Source: Syntrophomonadaceae bacterium (GTDB lineage Bacteria > Bacillota > Ch66 > Ch109). Taken from it: 16,819 nucleotides of DNA. Below the pieces are notes generated by a model. The model did not search any database. It had not been told where the DNA came from and was given only the letters and a program-made list of their open reading frames with translations. The stretch lies in NCBI GenBank assembly GCA_012512295.1, contig JAAZDI010000053.1, positions 1 to 16,819 of the forward strand. The letters are read 5' to 3'. This document shows, piece after piece, positions 1 to 6,487 of this stretch. Each line of letters opens with the position of its first letter. The first letter of the stretch is position 1. Made by a program: the position numbers and the translations under genes.

Positions 1-1
1 A

Positions 2-238
2 TTAACTTTATTTACCATTATATTTGTGTCGGTGGGGTGGCAGGGGTTCAAAAGTTGGCAAATCAAAACTGCGACTAAAGCGGAGCTTTCCAGAGATGAG
101 AGATACCGCAAGCTGGCGGAGGAAGCCATAGCTGTACAGCAAAAAATAGCCGAAGATCAACAGAGAATAGTCAATGATCTATCCGAAATGAAAGAACGAA
201 TAAAGGCCATGGAAAAGCTGCTGCGTGAGGTTGATTAA
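2..238 (+). CDS. Small membrane-anchored coiled-coil protein, C-terminal part (partial)
   Basis: The reading frame is open to the left edge of the window, so the start lies upstream. A GTG at 26 could start a 70-residue form but would cut into a hydrophobic segment. The visible product begins with a short hydrophobic stretch (LTLFTIIFVSVGW) that looks like the end of a single membrane helix. It continues as a charged, Glu/Lys/Gln-rich helix of about 50 residues with heptad-like spacing, ending in LLREVD. This is the architecture of small one-helix membrane proteins with a cytoplasmic coiled coil found in many Bacillota and Actinomycetota, which have no assigned function. No enzymatic motif is visible. 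The last codons and the stop lie inside a 19-bp tandem repeat. The gene appears real, but its function is unknown. Confidence 0.6.
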   Translation, partial: LTLFTIIFVSVGWQGFKSWQIKTATKAELSRDERYRKLAEEAIAVQQKIAEDQQRIVNDLSEMKERIKAMEKLLREVD

Positions 239-281
239 GTCATATGAGATTGATTAAGTCACGTGAGGTTGGCTGCAGTCA
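226..281. repeat. Three tandem copies of a ~19-bp unit across a stop codon
   Basis: Units start at 226, 245 and 264. The first two share TGAG(G/A)TTGATTAAGTCA almost exactly, and the third is diverged (TGAGGTTGGCTGCAGTCA). The period of 19 is not a multiple of three, and the array includes the stop codon of the preceding gene. It is probably a slippage-generated duplication. Confidence 0.75.
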
Positions 282-465
282 GTATCAGTAGACGATAAGT
301 TGACTGATTAGCAGCGTCAACCTTAATAGCTGAACGATCCCTTCGACAAGGATAGGCCATAGCCCACAGCCCATAGCCTATATTCTTATTTGTATATTTG
401 TGGCGATACCATATAACCGGGATAAACGGGAAAAAAGTTTGTTTATTGAGAAAGGAAGGGGTTAT
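239..465. other. Intergenic region with a small hairpin and a CCATAGCC-type repeat
   Basis: This spacer holds the rest of the tandem repeat, a 6-bp hairpin (GTTGAC 299-304 with GTCAAC 316-321), and a stretch near 352-376 in which CATAGCCCA-like words repeat between ATAGGC and its inverted copy GCCTAT. The hairpin has no U-tract, so it is not a convincing terminator. No clear promoter could be assigned to the downstream gene. Confidence 0.4.
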
Positions 466-981
466 ATGAAAGCTAAAGGCATGAAATGGCTGCGTATTTT
501 ACATATTATATCGGTAAGTATCTGGTTCGGGGGAACAGTTTGCATAGGTGCTCTAGCGGTTATCTGTTTTTTTAATCTAAGTGAAACTAACTTTTTAATA
601 ACCGCCCCTTTAATTCCCAGGCTGTATAAAAAAATCATCTTACCGATAGCTATATTTACGCTGCTTCAGGGTCTAATTTACGGGTTAATGACAAATTGGG
701 GGTTTATTAAACACAGATGGGTAATGCTTAAATGGATTTTTACGTTTTCGCTTATCCCATGTATTGGCTTAGGAACTATTGGTCAGATTTTTTCAGTAAT
801 TGACAAGGTAAATGCCTCTGGCTTTCAAGGTGGATTTTCTGATGGCAGACAGGTTCTTTTATTTATCTCATTACAGATTCTAATTATGCTAACCATGATC
901 GTTATATCGGTTTTTAAACCGCTAAAAAAGAAAGATGCGGGCCTTAGGACCCACATTCCGGCTTGTACCGCTATTCGCTGA
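466..981 (+). CDS. Four-helix integral membrane protein, DUF2269-like
   Basis: The product has 171 residues and four predicted membrane helices at about residues 9-36, 54-76, 85-107 and 128-151. The first helix carries the spaced pattern W8, H13, W20, G22-G23 (LHIISVSIWFGG), which is typical of DUF2269-type predicted membrane proteins and resembles heme- or metal-associated CopD-like helices. The frame is open upstream to 400. The ATG at 466 is preferred because it follows an AAGGAAGGGG ribosome binding site and removes a polar leader that would not fit a membrane protein. The gene stands alone and is followed by a strong terminator. The biochemical role is unknown, and the family assignment is made from the helix-1 pattern only. 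Confidence 0.75.
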   Translation: MKAKGMKWLRILHIISVSIWFGGTVCIGALAVICFFNLSETNFLITAPLIPRLYKKIILPIAIFTLLQGLIYGLMTNWGFIKHRWVMLKWIFTFSLIPCIGLGTIGQIFSVIDKVNASGFQGGFSDGRQVLLFISLQILIMLTMIVISVFKPLKKKDAGLRTHIPACTAIR

Positions 982-1030
982 TAAAAGACCATTGCTTCAG
1001 ACTTGCTGTAATTAGCACATTAATAATTGG

Positions 1031-1090
1031 GGACGCCTCTGGAGCGCATATGGCTATAGTAGCACGTTAATGAGGCGTCCTTTCCTTTTT
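1031..1090 (+). terminator. Rho-independent terminator after the membrane protein gene
   Basis: A perfect 9-bp stem, GGACGCCTC (1031-1039) with GAGGCGTCC (1072-1080), encloses a 32-nt loop and runs into TTTCCTTTTT. The loop is long, but stem and U-tract are clear. It sits between convergent genes. On the minus strand no good U-tract follows, so it serves mainly the plus-strand gene. Confidence 0.8.
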
Positions 1091-1115
1091 GCGTAAATGG
1101 TTATATATCCAGTTA

Positions 1116-2984
1116 TTAAATCGTAAACTCCCCAGTTAAATAGTAAGTATCATATTCCCCGGGACCTCTAAAATCAAGGATATCTTTGACAAGGCGGTAT
1201 TCACCGGTATCCAGGCTGCCATAGAGCCAGTTCCAATCAACCGCCCATTCGCCTTTGGCTCCAGCGGCTAAATTATAGCCAATATCGTTAAACCCGTAGT
1301 TACCATCGATAATGACCGGAACCTGATACCAGCTTCCGTTGATTTTCTTCTCCAGCCAATAGTGCTCGCCGTAGATACACTGACTGCTGGAGTTATTTTT
1401 AAACTCTACTGTCAAACCGGTAGAAGAAGCGGTTCCTTCTTTTACCGTCATAGAAACGCCGTCAAGGTTGTTAACAGTTGTATATATTGTTGGTTCCCAC
1501 TCAGTTGACTCTGCCGGCTGGCCAGAACCGGTTTCCGTTGGGGGCAGTGGCCTTTCCGGCTGATAATAAACGACTCCGGTTATTGCCTTTTCCAATATCG
1601 TTTTTAGTTGCTCAACATCATTTTCGGGACTAACTCTAACGCAGAGGTCAATCCAGATCTGCTCCTTAAACGGCAGCAGTGCGTGAACTTCCTGCCAGTT
1701 TTCAGCTACCCCCGAAGCCGCCGGGTACGAACGTGACAGCACCAGCAGGTGGCTTTCCCCTTGGCTGACCGTAATCTTTTGGTCACTCAAAGTCTCGCTG
1801 TGGTTGGGGAGATAATACCCATCTTGTTGGTCAATGCTGCCAATGGTATTGCCCAGAGCGTTTTTCAAATCAAAACCATGCTTAGTCCTTTCTATTGTCC
1901 AGTCATTGGGTAGGGGAAGGAAAAGCTGAACGTCGGATAAAGCGACCAGTACATTTTGATAGGTCCCGGCAATAATTCCGTAACCGCTTGACTGTGGCAT
2001 CTCTGTAATAAACCACCCTTCTTTCCCAGCAAAAGCAAGCTTTTCAACAACCATTTTTTCAGTTGCAATTGGATGAGGAGGGGTAGAAGTTACCTCAGGA
2101 AAAGTAACCGTATATTCGACTGCAGTATCACTGAGCATCTTTTCTTCTTTAATTGTCATTGGTCCTACCCAGGGGCTTGAAAAACCTGTAACCCACCCCG
2201 ACTCACGGATAAGCTTATCCGCCTGCTGACGCAGTTCTGTTGATAGAGCCGCGTATTGCAGGGCGCCACTTCGCGTTTGTTCTCCTCGCCCCCAAAGTTT
2301 AACTGCCTCCTCGGGAGTGTTCGGGACCAGGATATCCTCTATAGCGGCAATTTGTTGCTCGATTAATTTTAGATCAGGAGCCTGAATGGAAAGCAGGTTT
2401 GTGGCCTCGTTATAATGAACGTCGGCATAAAAGAGTTCGGCTAACCAATCCATGGGAACGTAAATGTGACCGTTGTGGTTTTCCGCGCTGTATACCGCGT
2501 AAACATCTGTGTAAGATGCATTATCATAAGTTAAGGTTATGGTCAGAACGGGTGTTAACGGGCTCATTAATGGTTCTTCTTTCCCAGCCGCCAGATTTAG
2601 GACTAATTGACGATCGCGAAGACGAGGCAAATCAATTGTCTTTACTTTTTCCGGGAGAGGCCACATTTCAGCTTCCTTGTCTATTGACCGAGGCTCTAAA
2701 CCATTAATATAGGAAGCCAATATTTTAATTTTGAAAAGATCTTGGTTTGTTTTAATCGTTACATTACGTTTCTCAGGCTCCCATTCAATCGAACTGACTC
2801 CTAGCTGTTCAGCGGCCCAGCGCAGGGGAACCATCACTTGGCTATTTACTATCCTGGTATCTGAAGGAGCAGATACCACGGTCCCGTTTAGATTAATCGT
2901 CAACGGTTGGGAGGCAAAGATCGACGTACTGGTTATTAATAGTGCTGAAACCAGAACTAGCAAAACAATTAGCGATTTCTTCAT
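1116..2984 (-). CDS. Secreted protein with stalk (copper amine oxidase N-like) domains and C-terminal Ig-like domain
   Basis: The product has 622 residues from the chosen ATG. A signal peptide (MKKSLIVLLVLVSALL, to about residue 25) is followed by a stalk domain of the copper-amine-oxidase N-terminal type at about 28-80, with the typical VMVPLRWAAEQLG and WEPEKRNVTIKT strings. A second, degenerate copy lies at about 143-203 (HIYVPMDWLAELF). A middle region of about 220-330 resembles NTF2-like or DUF4829-type extracellular domains, but this is uncertain. After a Pro/Glu-rich linker near 480-500, residues 510-622 form an Ig-like domain of the type also found attached to BlaR1-like M56 proteases (YGEHYWLEKKINGSWYQVP, LYGSLDTGEYRLVK). 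It is probably cell-surface associated, and no catalytic motif is seen. Starts at TTG 3008 and ATG 2990 are possible. ATG 2984 fits best because GAAAGG lies nine bases upstream and the signal peptide then begins MKKS. Confidence 0.8.
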   Translation of the reverse strand: MKKSLIVLLVLVSALLITSTSIFASQPLTINLNGTVVSAPSDTRIVNSQVMVPLRWAAEQLGVSSIEWEPEKRNVTIKTNQDLFKIKILASYINGLEPRSIDKEAEMWPLPEKVKTIDLPRLRDRQLVLNLAAGKEEPLMSPLTPVLTITLTYDNASYTDVYAVYSAENHNGHIYVPMDWLAELFYADVHYNEATNLLSIQAPDLKLIEQQIAAIEDILVPNTPEEAVKLWGRGEQTRSGALQYAALSTELRQQADKLIRESGWVTGFSSPWVGPMTIKEEKMLSDTAVEYTVTFPEVTSTPPHPIATEKMVVEKLAFAGKEGWFITEMPQSSGYGIIAGTYQNVLVALSDVQLFLPLPNDWTIERTKHGFDLKNALGNTIGSIDQQDGYYLPNHSETLSDQKITVSQGESHLLVLSRSYPAASGVAENWQEVHALLPFKEQIWIDLCVRVSPENDVEQLKTILEKAITGVVYYQPERPLPPTETGSGQPAESTEWEPTIYTTVNNLDGVSMTVKEGTASSTGLTVEFKNNSSSQCIYGEHYWLEKKINGSWYQVPVIIDGNYGFNDIGYNLAAGAKGEWAVDWNWLYGSLDTGEYRLVKDILDFRGPGEYDTYYLTGEFTI

Positions 2985-3008
2985 TTTCATCAACCTTTCA
3001 TTACGCAA

Positions 3009-3219
3009 TTCGAATACTGCTCTTAGTGCTTAAAAGATTCTTTTTCATTCAACCTAACCTAAATATTCCTAAAAGTTTAACGCAATAAGGTTTTATTTAG
3101 CTATGACTAATATCTTCATTTTTATCAAAAGACATGACTCAAGCCTATTCTCAGCCCAATTATGCTAAAATTAGGCTATAAGCCTTTAGGAGGATTCTAT
3201 ATTAGTAGGGGTGGTGAAA
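3009..3219. other. Divergent intergenic region with a possible extended -10 promoter
   Basis: This AT-rich spacer separates two divergent genes. On the plus strand TGCTAAAAT (3163-3171) is an extended -10 element without a recognisable -35. A small hairpin (AGGC 3173-3176 with GCCT 3182-3185) follows at the likely transcript start. An AGGAGG at 3188-3193 is not placed for any start codon. No clear promoter was found for the minus-strand gene. Confidence 0.4.
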
Positions 3220-3609
3220 ATGGAAATACGAAAGTATACCAAAGAAGATGAGGCTGCCATAATGAGATTAATCGAAGCAGAGGGTCAAGGATGGGAGTAC
3301 TATTTAACTACTGAAGTTTCGGAAAAATATAAATCTGCCTTAGTCAACTCAATAACCTATGTAGCCTATGAGGGAGAAACCTTATGTGGGTATTCACGCT
3401 CTATTAATGATGGTGGTTTTTATATCTACATTTGTGATTTGCTTGTTGACGTAAGATTTCGGGGGCAAAAAATCGGGCAAAAACTTATTGAGCAAGTCTG
3501 CCTGGACTATCCTGGGCAAACTATCATTGTAATGTCGAATTCAGACGGGTTTTATATGAAAAAGGGGTATCACCGGGAAGGCAGCATATTTAGAGTGAAG
3601 ATACAGTGA
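3220..3609 (+). CDS. GNAT-family N-acetyltransferase
   Basis: This 129-residue protein has the GNAT fold pattern: an N-terminal beta strand and helix (MEIRKYTKEDEAAIMRLIEA), a central strand pair, and the acetyl-CoA pyrophosphate-binding motif A at residues 73-92 (DLLVDVRFRGQKIGQKLIEQ). In motif A, R81, G82 and G86 match the usual RGxGxG pattern, but the middle glycine is lysine. The C-terminal FYMKKGYHREG is the typical motif B end. The substrate cannot be told from sequence. A GTG at 3211 would add three residues. The ATG at 3220 is favoured because GGGGTGGTG lies just upstream as a ribosome binding site. The gene appears monocistronic and is followed by a structured repeat element that may end the transcript. 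Confidence 0.85.
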   Translation: MEIRKYTKEDEAAIMRLIEAEGQGWEYYLTTEVSEKYKSALVNSITYVAYEGETLCGYSRSINDGGFYIYICDLLVDVRFRGQKIGQKLIEQVCLDYPGQTIIVMSNSDGFYMKKGYHREGSIFRVKIQ

Positions 3610-3610
3610 A

Positions 3611-3706
3611 CTCGTCCGGCTTCGCTGAAAATTGGGGCTTCAGGTGGAGACTCTGCTCTGCCTGAAGTTGGAACATAGTAACACCCTTTATAGAAGTAGG
3701 GATTTT
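3611..3706 (+). repeat. Structured intergenic element, copy B
   Basis: This element shares its 5' end (CTC-T-C-GCT-CGCTGAA), the words GAGACTC and CCTGAAGTT, and its 3' hairpin region with the copy at 15427-15505. It contains a perfect 7-bp inverted repeat (CTTCAGG 3638-3644 with CCTGAAG 3661-3667). It ends in a CCCT/AGGG hairpin (3684-3687 and 3698-3701) followed by ATTTT, which could act as a weak terminator for the acetyltransferase gene. Compared with the other copy it has about 17 extra bases near 3631. Confidence 0.65.
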
Positions 3707-3730
3707 AAACTAGGAAAAATATAAATTTAG

Positions 3731-3736
3731 TATAAT
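3731..3736 (+). promoter_or_regulatory. Candidate -10 element for the serine hydrolase gene
   Basis: A perfect TATAAT lies 35 bp before the ATG at 3772. No good -35 is present at the expected spacing (AACTAG around 3708), so promoter activity is plausible but not certain. Confidence 0.45.
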
Positions 3737-3771
3737 CGAAGTAAACACATATTTAAGTAAAGGAGAAGCTA

Positions 3772-4824
3772 ATGGGAGTAAGCAGGACGCAAAGATTTGA
3801 AAAAATCTTTGCCAAATTCACAAGCTCGAAGCAAATCAATGAGTCGGTATTATTAATAGAAAACACAAGTGGTGACTTGTCTTTTAACATGGGATACGGC
3901 GGCAAGAACATAGATTCTCCTCTGCTGATGGCGAGCATCACCAAGCTGTTTACCACCACCTGCATCTTGATCTTACTTGAGCAGGGAAAGCTGTCACTTG
4001 ACGAAAAGATTACCAGGTACTTTGATAATTCTGTAATAAGCGGGCTTCATGTTTATGGTGGAAAGGAATACACGTTTGAATTAACCATATCCGATTTGCT
4101 GTTTCAGATCAGTGGATTGCCTGATGTGTATGAAGAAGGGAAAAACAGTCTTAAGAACCGGGCTATTAAAGAGGATCTTTATCTCACTTTCGATGAATTA
4201 ATGGCCGAAGTAAAGAAATTAAAACCTCATTTTGCTCCGCGTACCGGGCAAAGGGCTTACTATGCCGATATAAACTTTGATCTGCTGGGTGAAGTAATTG
4301 AAAAAGCAAGTAATTTAAGATTGTCGGAAGCATACCGGCAGTATATTTTTGAACCATTAGAGCTTAAAAATACATATCTTCCCGAAAGCGAAAATTATTA
4401 TATACCTAATATATATTATAAAAATAAGGCTATCCATCGACCTAAGTTAGTTTTGAGTAGCCGGGCAAGTGGAGGCTGTATTACTACAGCTAGTGAATTG
4501 ATGATTTTTATAAAGGCTTTTTTTGGCGGGAAGTTGTTTAACAAGGCAATTTTTCAGAAATTGTCAACTTATAGAAAATTGCAAGTTACTATGGGGCCGA
4601 TTTATTATGGTGGGGGATATATGCAAATTCCTTTAAATGGATTGGCCACCCTCTTTATGGGAAAAGGTGAGTTGATTGGTCATTCTGGATCAACCGGTTC
4701 TTTTGCTTTTTATTATCCTTTAAAGGATTTGTTTTTGGTTGGTGACGTAAACCAGATGGCCAACGCTGCTCTTCCGATAAGATTGGCAATGAGGCTGGCT
4801 ATGGTAGCGAAAACGCTAGATTGA
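3772..4824 (+). CDS. Serine hydrolase of the beta-lactamase / PBP4* (class C-like) family
   Basis: This 350-residue protein has the layout of beta-lactamase-fold serine hydrolases. S55-I-T-K58 is the SxxK nucleophile motif (ASITKLFT). Y164-A-D166 stands where most relatives have YxN (YADINFDLLG), so the asparagine is replaced by aspartate. H304-S-G306 (GHSGSTGSF) is the third active-site motif. Family members include penicillin-binding-like DD-peptidases, esterases and amidohydrolases, and the substrate here is unknown. There is no signal peptide or membrane helix, so the enzyme is likely cytoplasmic, which argues against a peptidoglycan or beta-lactam role. A clear AAGGAG precedes the ATG. 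Codons 6-14 contain a perfect 10-bp hairpin with a GAAA loop. A terminator follows, so the gene seems to stand alone. Confidence 0.85.
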   Translation: MGVSRTQRFEKIFAKFTSSKQINESVLLIENTSGDLSFNMGYGGKNIDSPLLMASITKLFTTTCILILLEQGKLSLDEKITRYFDNSVISGLHVYGGKEYTFELTISDLLFQISGLPDVYEEGKNSLKNRAIKEDLYLTFDELMAEVKKLKPHFAPRTGQRAYYADINFDLLGEVIEKASNLRLSEAYRQYIFEPLELKNTYLPESENYYIPNIYYKNKAIHRPKLVLSSRASGGCITTASELMIFIKAFFGGKLFNKAIFQKLSTYRKLQVTMGPIYYGGGYMQIPLNGLATLFMGKGELIGHSGSTGSFAFYYPLKDLFLVGDVNQMANAALPIRLAMRLAMVAKTLD

Positions 4825-4845
4825 TATAATTTGGCGTTTTTTTGT
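4810..4845 (+). terminator. Terminator overlapping the end of the serine hydrolase gene
   Basis: AAAACGC (4810-4816) pairs with GCGTTTT (4834-4840) and a T-rich stretch follows. The upstream arm lies inside the last codons and the loop holds the stop codon. The stem is modest but the U-tract is good. Confidence 0.6.
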
Positions 4846-4953
4846 TGTTTTCGGGTAATTCGAAGAATACAATGTATAAAAGCGGATTGTCGAGTTGGTG
4901 GCTAAGATCAAAGATAATGTAGTTAAGATAGTGAATAGCTAGAGGTGGTCATG

Positions 4954-5223
4954 ATGAATGATAAAGTTTATGAATTTGACGCCATAATTCTAAAAGTACC
5001 GGATATTGATGGAGCTTATGTGGAATTTCCCTATGAGGTGCGGAAAGAATTCGGCAAAGGAAGAGTAAAGGTTCATGCCGCTTTCGATGGAATACCTTAT
5101 GAAGGCAGCCTAGTCAAAATGGGAACACCAGGGCATATCATTGGGGTAAGAAAAGATATTCGGGCTAAGATAGGAAAGCAGCCCGGTGATATGGTTCATG
5201 TGACAATAAAAGAGCGAGCTTAG
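4954..5223 (+). CDS. DUF1905 domain protein
   Basis: This small soluble protein of 89 residues is close to a complete DUF1905 domain. It has an N-terminal strand (YEFDAIILKVPDIDGAYVEFP), the helix VRKEFGKGRVKVHAAFDG, and the C-terminal LVKMGTPGHIIGVRKDIRAKIGKQPGDMVHVTI, which is the characteristic end of this beta-barrel-like domain. Its function is not known; in other proteins the domain often precedes a bacteriocin-resistance YdeI/OmpD-like region, which is absent here. A GTG at 4945 and ATG at 4951 are in frame. The ATG at 4954 has the best spacing from AGAGGTGG (4941-4948). The gene is 82 bp upstream of the next one on the same strand, so co-transcription is possible. Confidence 0.8.
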   Translation: MNDKVYEFDAIILKVPDIDGAYVEFPYEVRKEFGKGRVKVHAAFDGIPYEGSLVKMGTPGHIIGVRKDIRAKIGKQPGDMVHVTIKERA

Positions 5224-5305
5224 GCATTGTTCTGGGCGGATTGTTATGCCGCTTGGAGTATACTTGTCTCAGGGAGAGATGTATTAGTCTTCAGGAGGGA
5301 AAAAT

Positions 5306-5740
5306 GTGACCAGACAAGAAATGTATGATTTGATGAATAGTCATCCGGTTTTTCATTTAGCCACTATGGAAGGTGACCAACCCCGGGTAAGAGCTTTATT
5401 GCTTTATAAAGCCGACGAATCTGGTATAGTATTTCATTCGACGATTACGAAGGATATATATCGGCAGGTTAGCCAAAATCCCAAGGTTGAGCTTTGCTTT
5501 AATGATTTTAATAAAAACATTCAGCTGCGGGTATGTGGCGTATTAGAAATAGTTGACGATAACAAGCTGAAGGATGAGATTGCCAACCATCCCAGCCGCG
5601 GAGTTCTTAAGTCTTGGAGGGATCGCGCAATCCAGGATTTCTATAATTCATTTGTGGTTTTTAGACTCAGCAAATGGGAAGTAAGTTCTTCGTCCTCCTG
5701 CAACTCAATACCGAGAAATCTGTACTTAGAATCAAAATAA
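5306..5740 (+). CDS. Pyridoxamine 5'-phosphate oxidase-like (split-barrel, FMN-type) family protein
   Basis: This 144-residue protein matches the small split-barrel flavin-binding family. Features are the N-terminal HPVFHLATMEGDQPRVRALLLY, the segment GIVFHSTITKDIYRQVSQNPKVELCFND, and a C-terminal strand VVFRLSKWEVSSSSSCNSIPRNLYLESK that aligns with the usual VFRLxxGKVxxWxMxxNxxPKxYIEL ending. Such proteins bind FMN or F420 and may act as reductases or flavin stores; no substrate can be given. The start is GTG 5306, fixed by AGGAGG at 5293-5298 with 7-nt spacing; an ATG two bases earlier runs straight into TGA. The residues KWE stand where NGK is usual. At DNA level AAATGGGAA could be read as a compensated pair of single-base shifts. 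The protein reaches its natural end in frame. Confidence 0.8.
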   Translation: MTRQEMYDLMNSHPVFHLATMEGDQPRVRALLLYKADESGIVFHSTITKDIYRQVSQNPKVELCFNDFNKNIQLRVCGVLEIVDDNKLKDEIANHPSRGVLKSWRDRAIQDFYNSFVVFRLSKWEVSSSSSCNSIPRNLYLESK

Positions 5741-5944
5741 CTACAGTTGTGGCTTGGAAACCAGCTCCGGTGGAGCTAGATGAATTTGAAGAGGTCATCA
5801 AAATTTTTTGGCAGGTCATGGAAACCTATAATCTAGTGTTTATGGTTTCCAATGGGCAGACGAAGACGGCCCAAGGTTCGAGCTAGCACTACAAAGCGAG
5901 TGCGGCTATATTGAGGCCAGACCAGTGTGGATGATTTAAAACAA

Positions 5945-5977
5945 TCGTGCTTGTGCCTAGCGGGCATAGGTGGTTAA
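5945..5977 (+). repeat. Dispersed TAGCGGG repeat, copy 1
   Basis: This ~33-bp element has the core GTGCCTAGCGGGCATAGG followed by TGGTTAA. It is also present at 11388-11420 and 12444-12477. The core contains TGCC-tagc-GGCA and CCTA…TAGG self-complementarity. It is purely intergenic and lies 20 bp before a terminator stem. Confidence 0.75.
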
Positions 5978-5997
5978 CAACTAATTGGGAATCTTTT

Positions 5998-6024
5998 AAC
6001 GTCTGAGTGATCGGGCGTTTTTTT
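5998..6024 (+). terminator. Rho-independent terminator upstream of the blaI-like operon
   Basis: AACGTC (5998-6003) pairs with G-GCGTT (6014-6019) with one G-U pair, and a run of seven T follows. It would end transcription from the left and insulate the regulated promoter that begins 30 bp further on. Confidence 0.65.
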
Positions 6025-6055
6025 ATATGTCTTTAAATTAAATGTGAGATGGTTA

Positions 6056-6084
6056 TTGACAGCTCAGGTCTATTGCAATAGACT
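6056..6084 (+). promoter_or_regulatory. Promoter of the blaI-like / M56 operon
   Basis: A consensus -35 TTGACA (6056-6061) is followed after exactly 17 bp by TAGACT (6079-6084), a four-of-six match to the -10. Transcription should start near 6091. The -10 and spacer are covered by a perfect 16-bp palindrome, the expected layout for repression. Confidence 0.75.
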
Positions 6085-6111
6085 AATAGCGAGGTCTACT
6101 ACAATAAACCT
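6066..6111. promoter_or_regulatory. Two dyad operators, probably for the BlaI-type repressor
   Basis: Site 1 (6066-6085) contains the perfect palindrome GTCTATTGCAATAGAC at 6068-6083, overlapping the -10. Site 2 (6092-6111) reads AGGTCTACTACAATAAACCT, an imperfect dyad. The two 20-bp sites are related (AGGTCTAYTRCAATA shared) and start 26 bp apart, about two and a half helical turns. BlaI/MecI-family dimers commonly bind paired dyads in their own promoter, so autoregulation is expected. Binding is inferred, not shown. Confidence 0.7.
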
Positions 6112-6127
6112 AAGGGGACGGGGCCAT

Positions 6128-6487
6128 ATGGAACAATACAAGCTGTTTGATGCTGAGTATAAGTTTGTCAGTCTTATCTGGGACAACGAGCCTATCAATT
6201 CCACCGAGTTGGTGCGGTTGTGCGCTGACAAGCTTGGTTGGAAGAAGTCCACTACCTATACCGTCTTAAAAAAGCTTTGTGAGCGCGGCATCCTGCAAAA
6301 CCGGGAGGCGATGGTTACTGCTCTTGTCAAACGTGAGGATGTACAGCGGTACGAAAGCAGAGCGGTGCTGGAAAAAGCGTTTGACGGATCGCTGTCCAAA
6401 TTCCTGACCGCTTTCCTGGATAACCGTAAGCTGTCCATCCAGGAAGCTGAGGAATTGAAACGAATTATTGAGGAGGCAGCCAAATGA
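6128..6487 (+). CDS. blaI: BlaI/MecI/CopY-family transcriptional repressor
   Basis: The 119-residue product has the full BlaI winged-helix domain. Helix 1 and its lead-in are LFDAEYKFVSLIWDNEPINSTELV, the recognition helix is W38-K-K-S-T-T-Y-T-V-L-K-K-L50 (the strongly conserved WKxSTVYTxLxRL region), and the wing is GILQNREAMVTALVKRED. The C-terminal helices at about 76-119 would form the dimerisation domain that the partner protease cleaves in characterised systems. The frame extends upstream to 6044. ATG 6128 is chosen because the product then begins exactly at the family's usual start, after a GGGG-rich ribosome binding site. Its stop overlaps the next start (ATGA), so the two proteins are translationally coupled. 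Paired dyads in its promoter suggest autorepression. The symbol is family-level; a beta-lactam response is not shown. Confidence 0.88.
   Translation: MEQYKLFDAEYKFVSLIWDNEPINSTELVRLCADKLGWKKSTTYTVLKKLCERGILQNREAMVTALVKREDVQRYESRAVLEKAFDGSLSKFLTAFLDNRKLSIQEAEELKRIIEEAAK

Larger units (their letters stand above)
5741..6055. other. Intergenic region with hairpins, an open but unrecognised frame, and a repeat
   Basis: A plus-strand frame stays open to 5886 (…AWKPAPVELDEFEEVIKIFWQVMETYNLVFM…). It has no good start or ribosome binding site and no family I recognise, so it may be a gene remnant or chance. Two hairpins occur: AGCTCC/GGAGCT (5763-5777) and an 8-bp TGGAAACC/GGTTTCCA (5819-5826 with 5844-5851). 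A dispersed repeat and a terminator follow. Confidence 0.45.

Noticed and set aside
2399..3033. Plus-strand frames opposite the secreted stalk-domain protein
   Set aside because: They are antisense to a clear long gene with signal peptide and known domains, and lack ribosome binding sites.
5306..5740. Frameshifted (broken) split-barrel protein gene
   Set aside because: The C-terminal strand aligns with the family's normal end in the same frame, so the gene looks complete despite the odd KWE residues.
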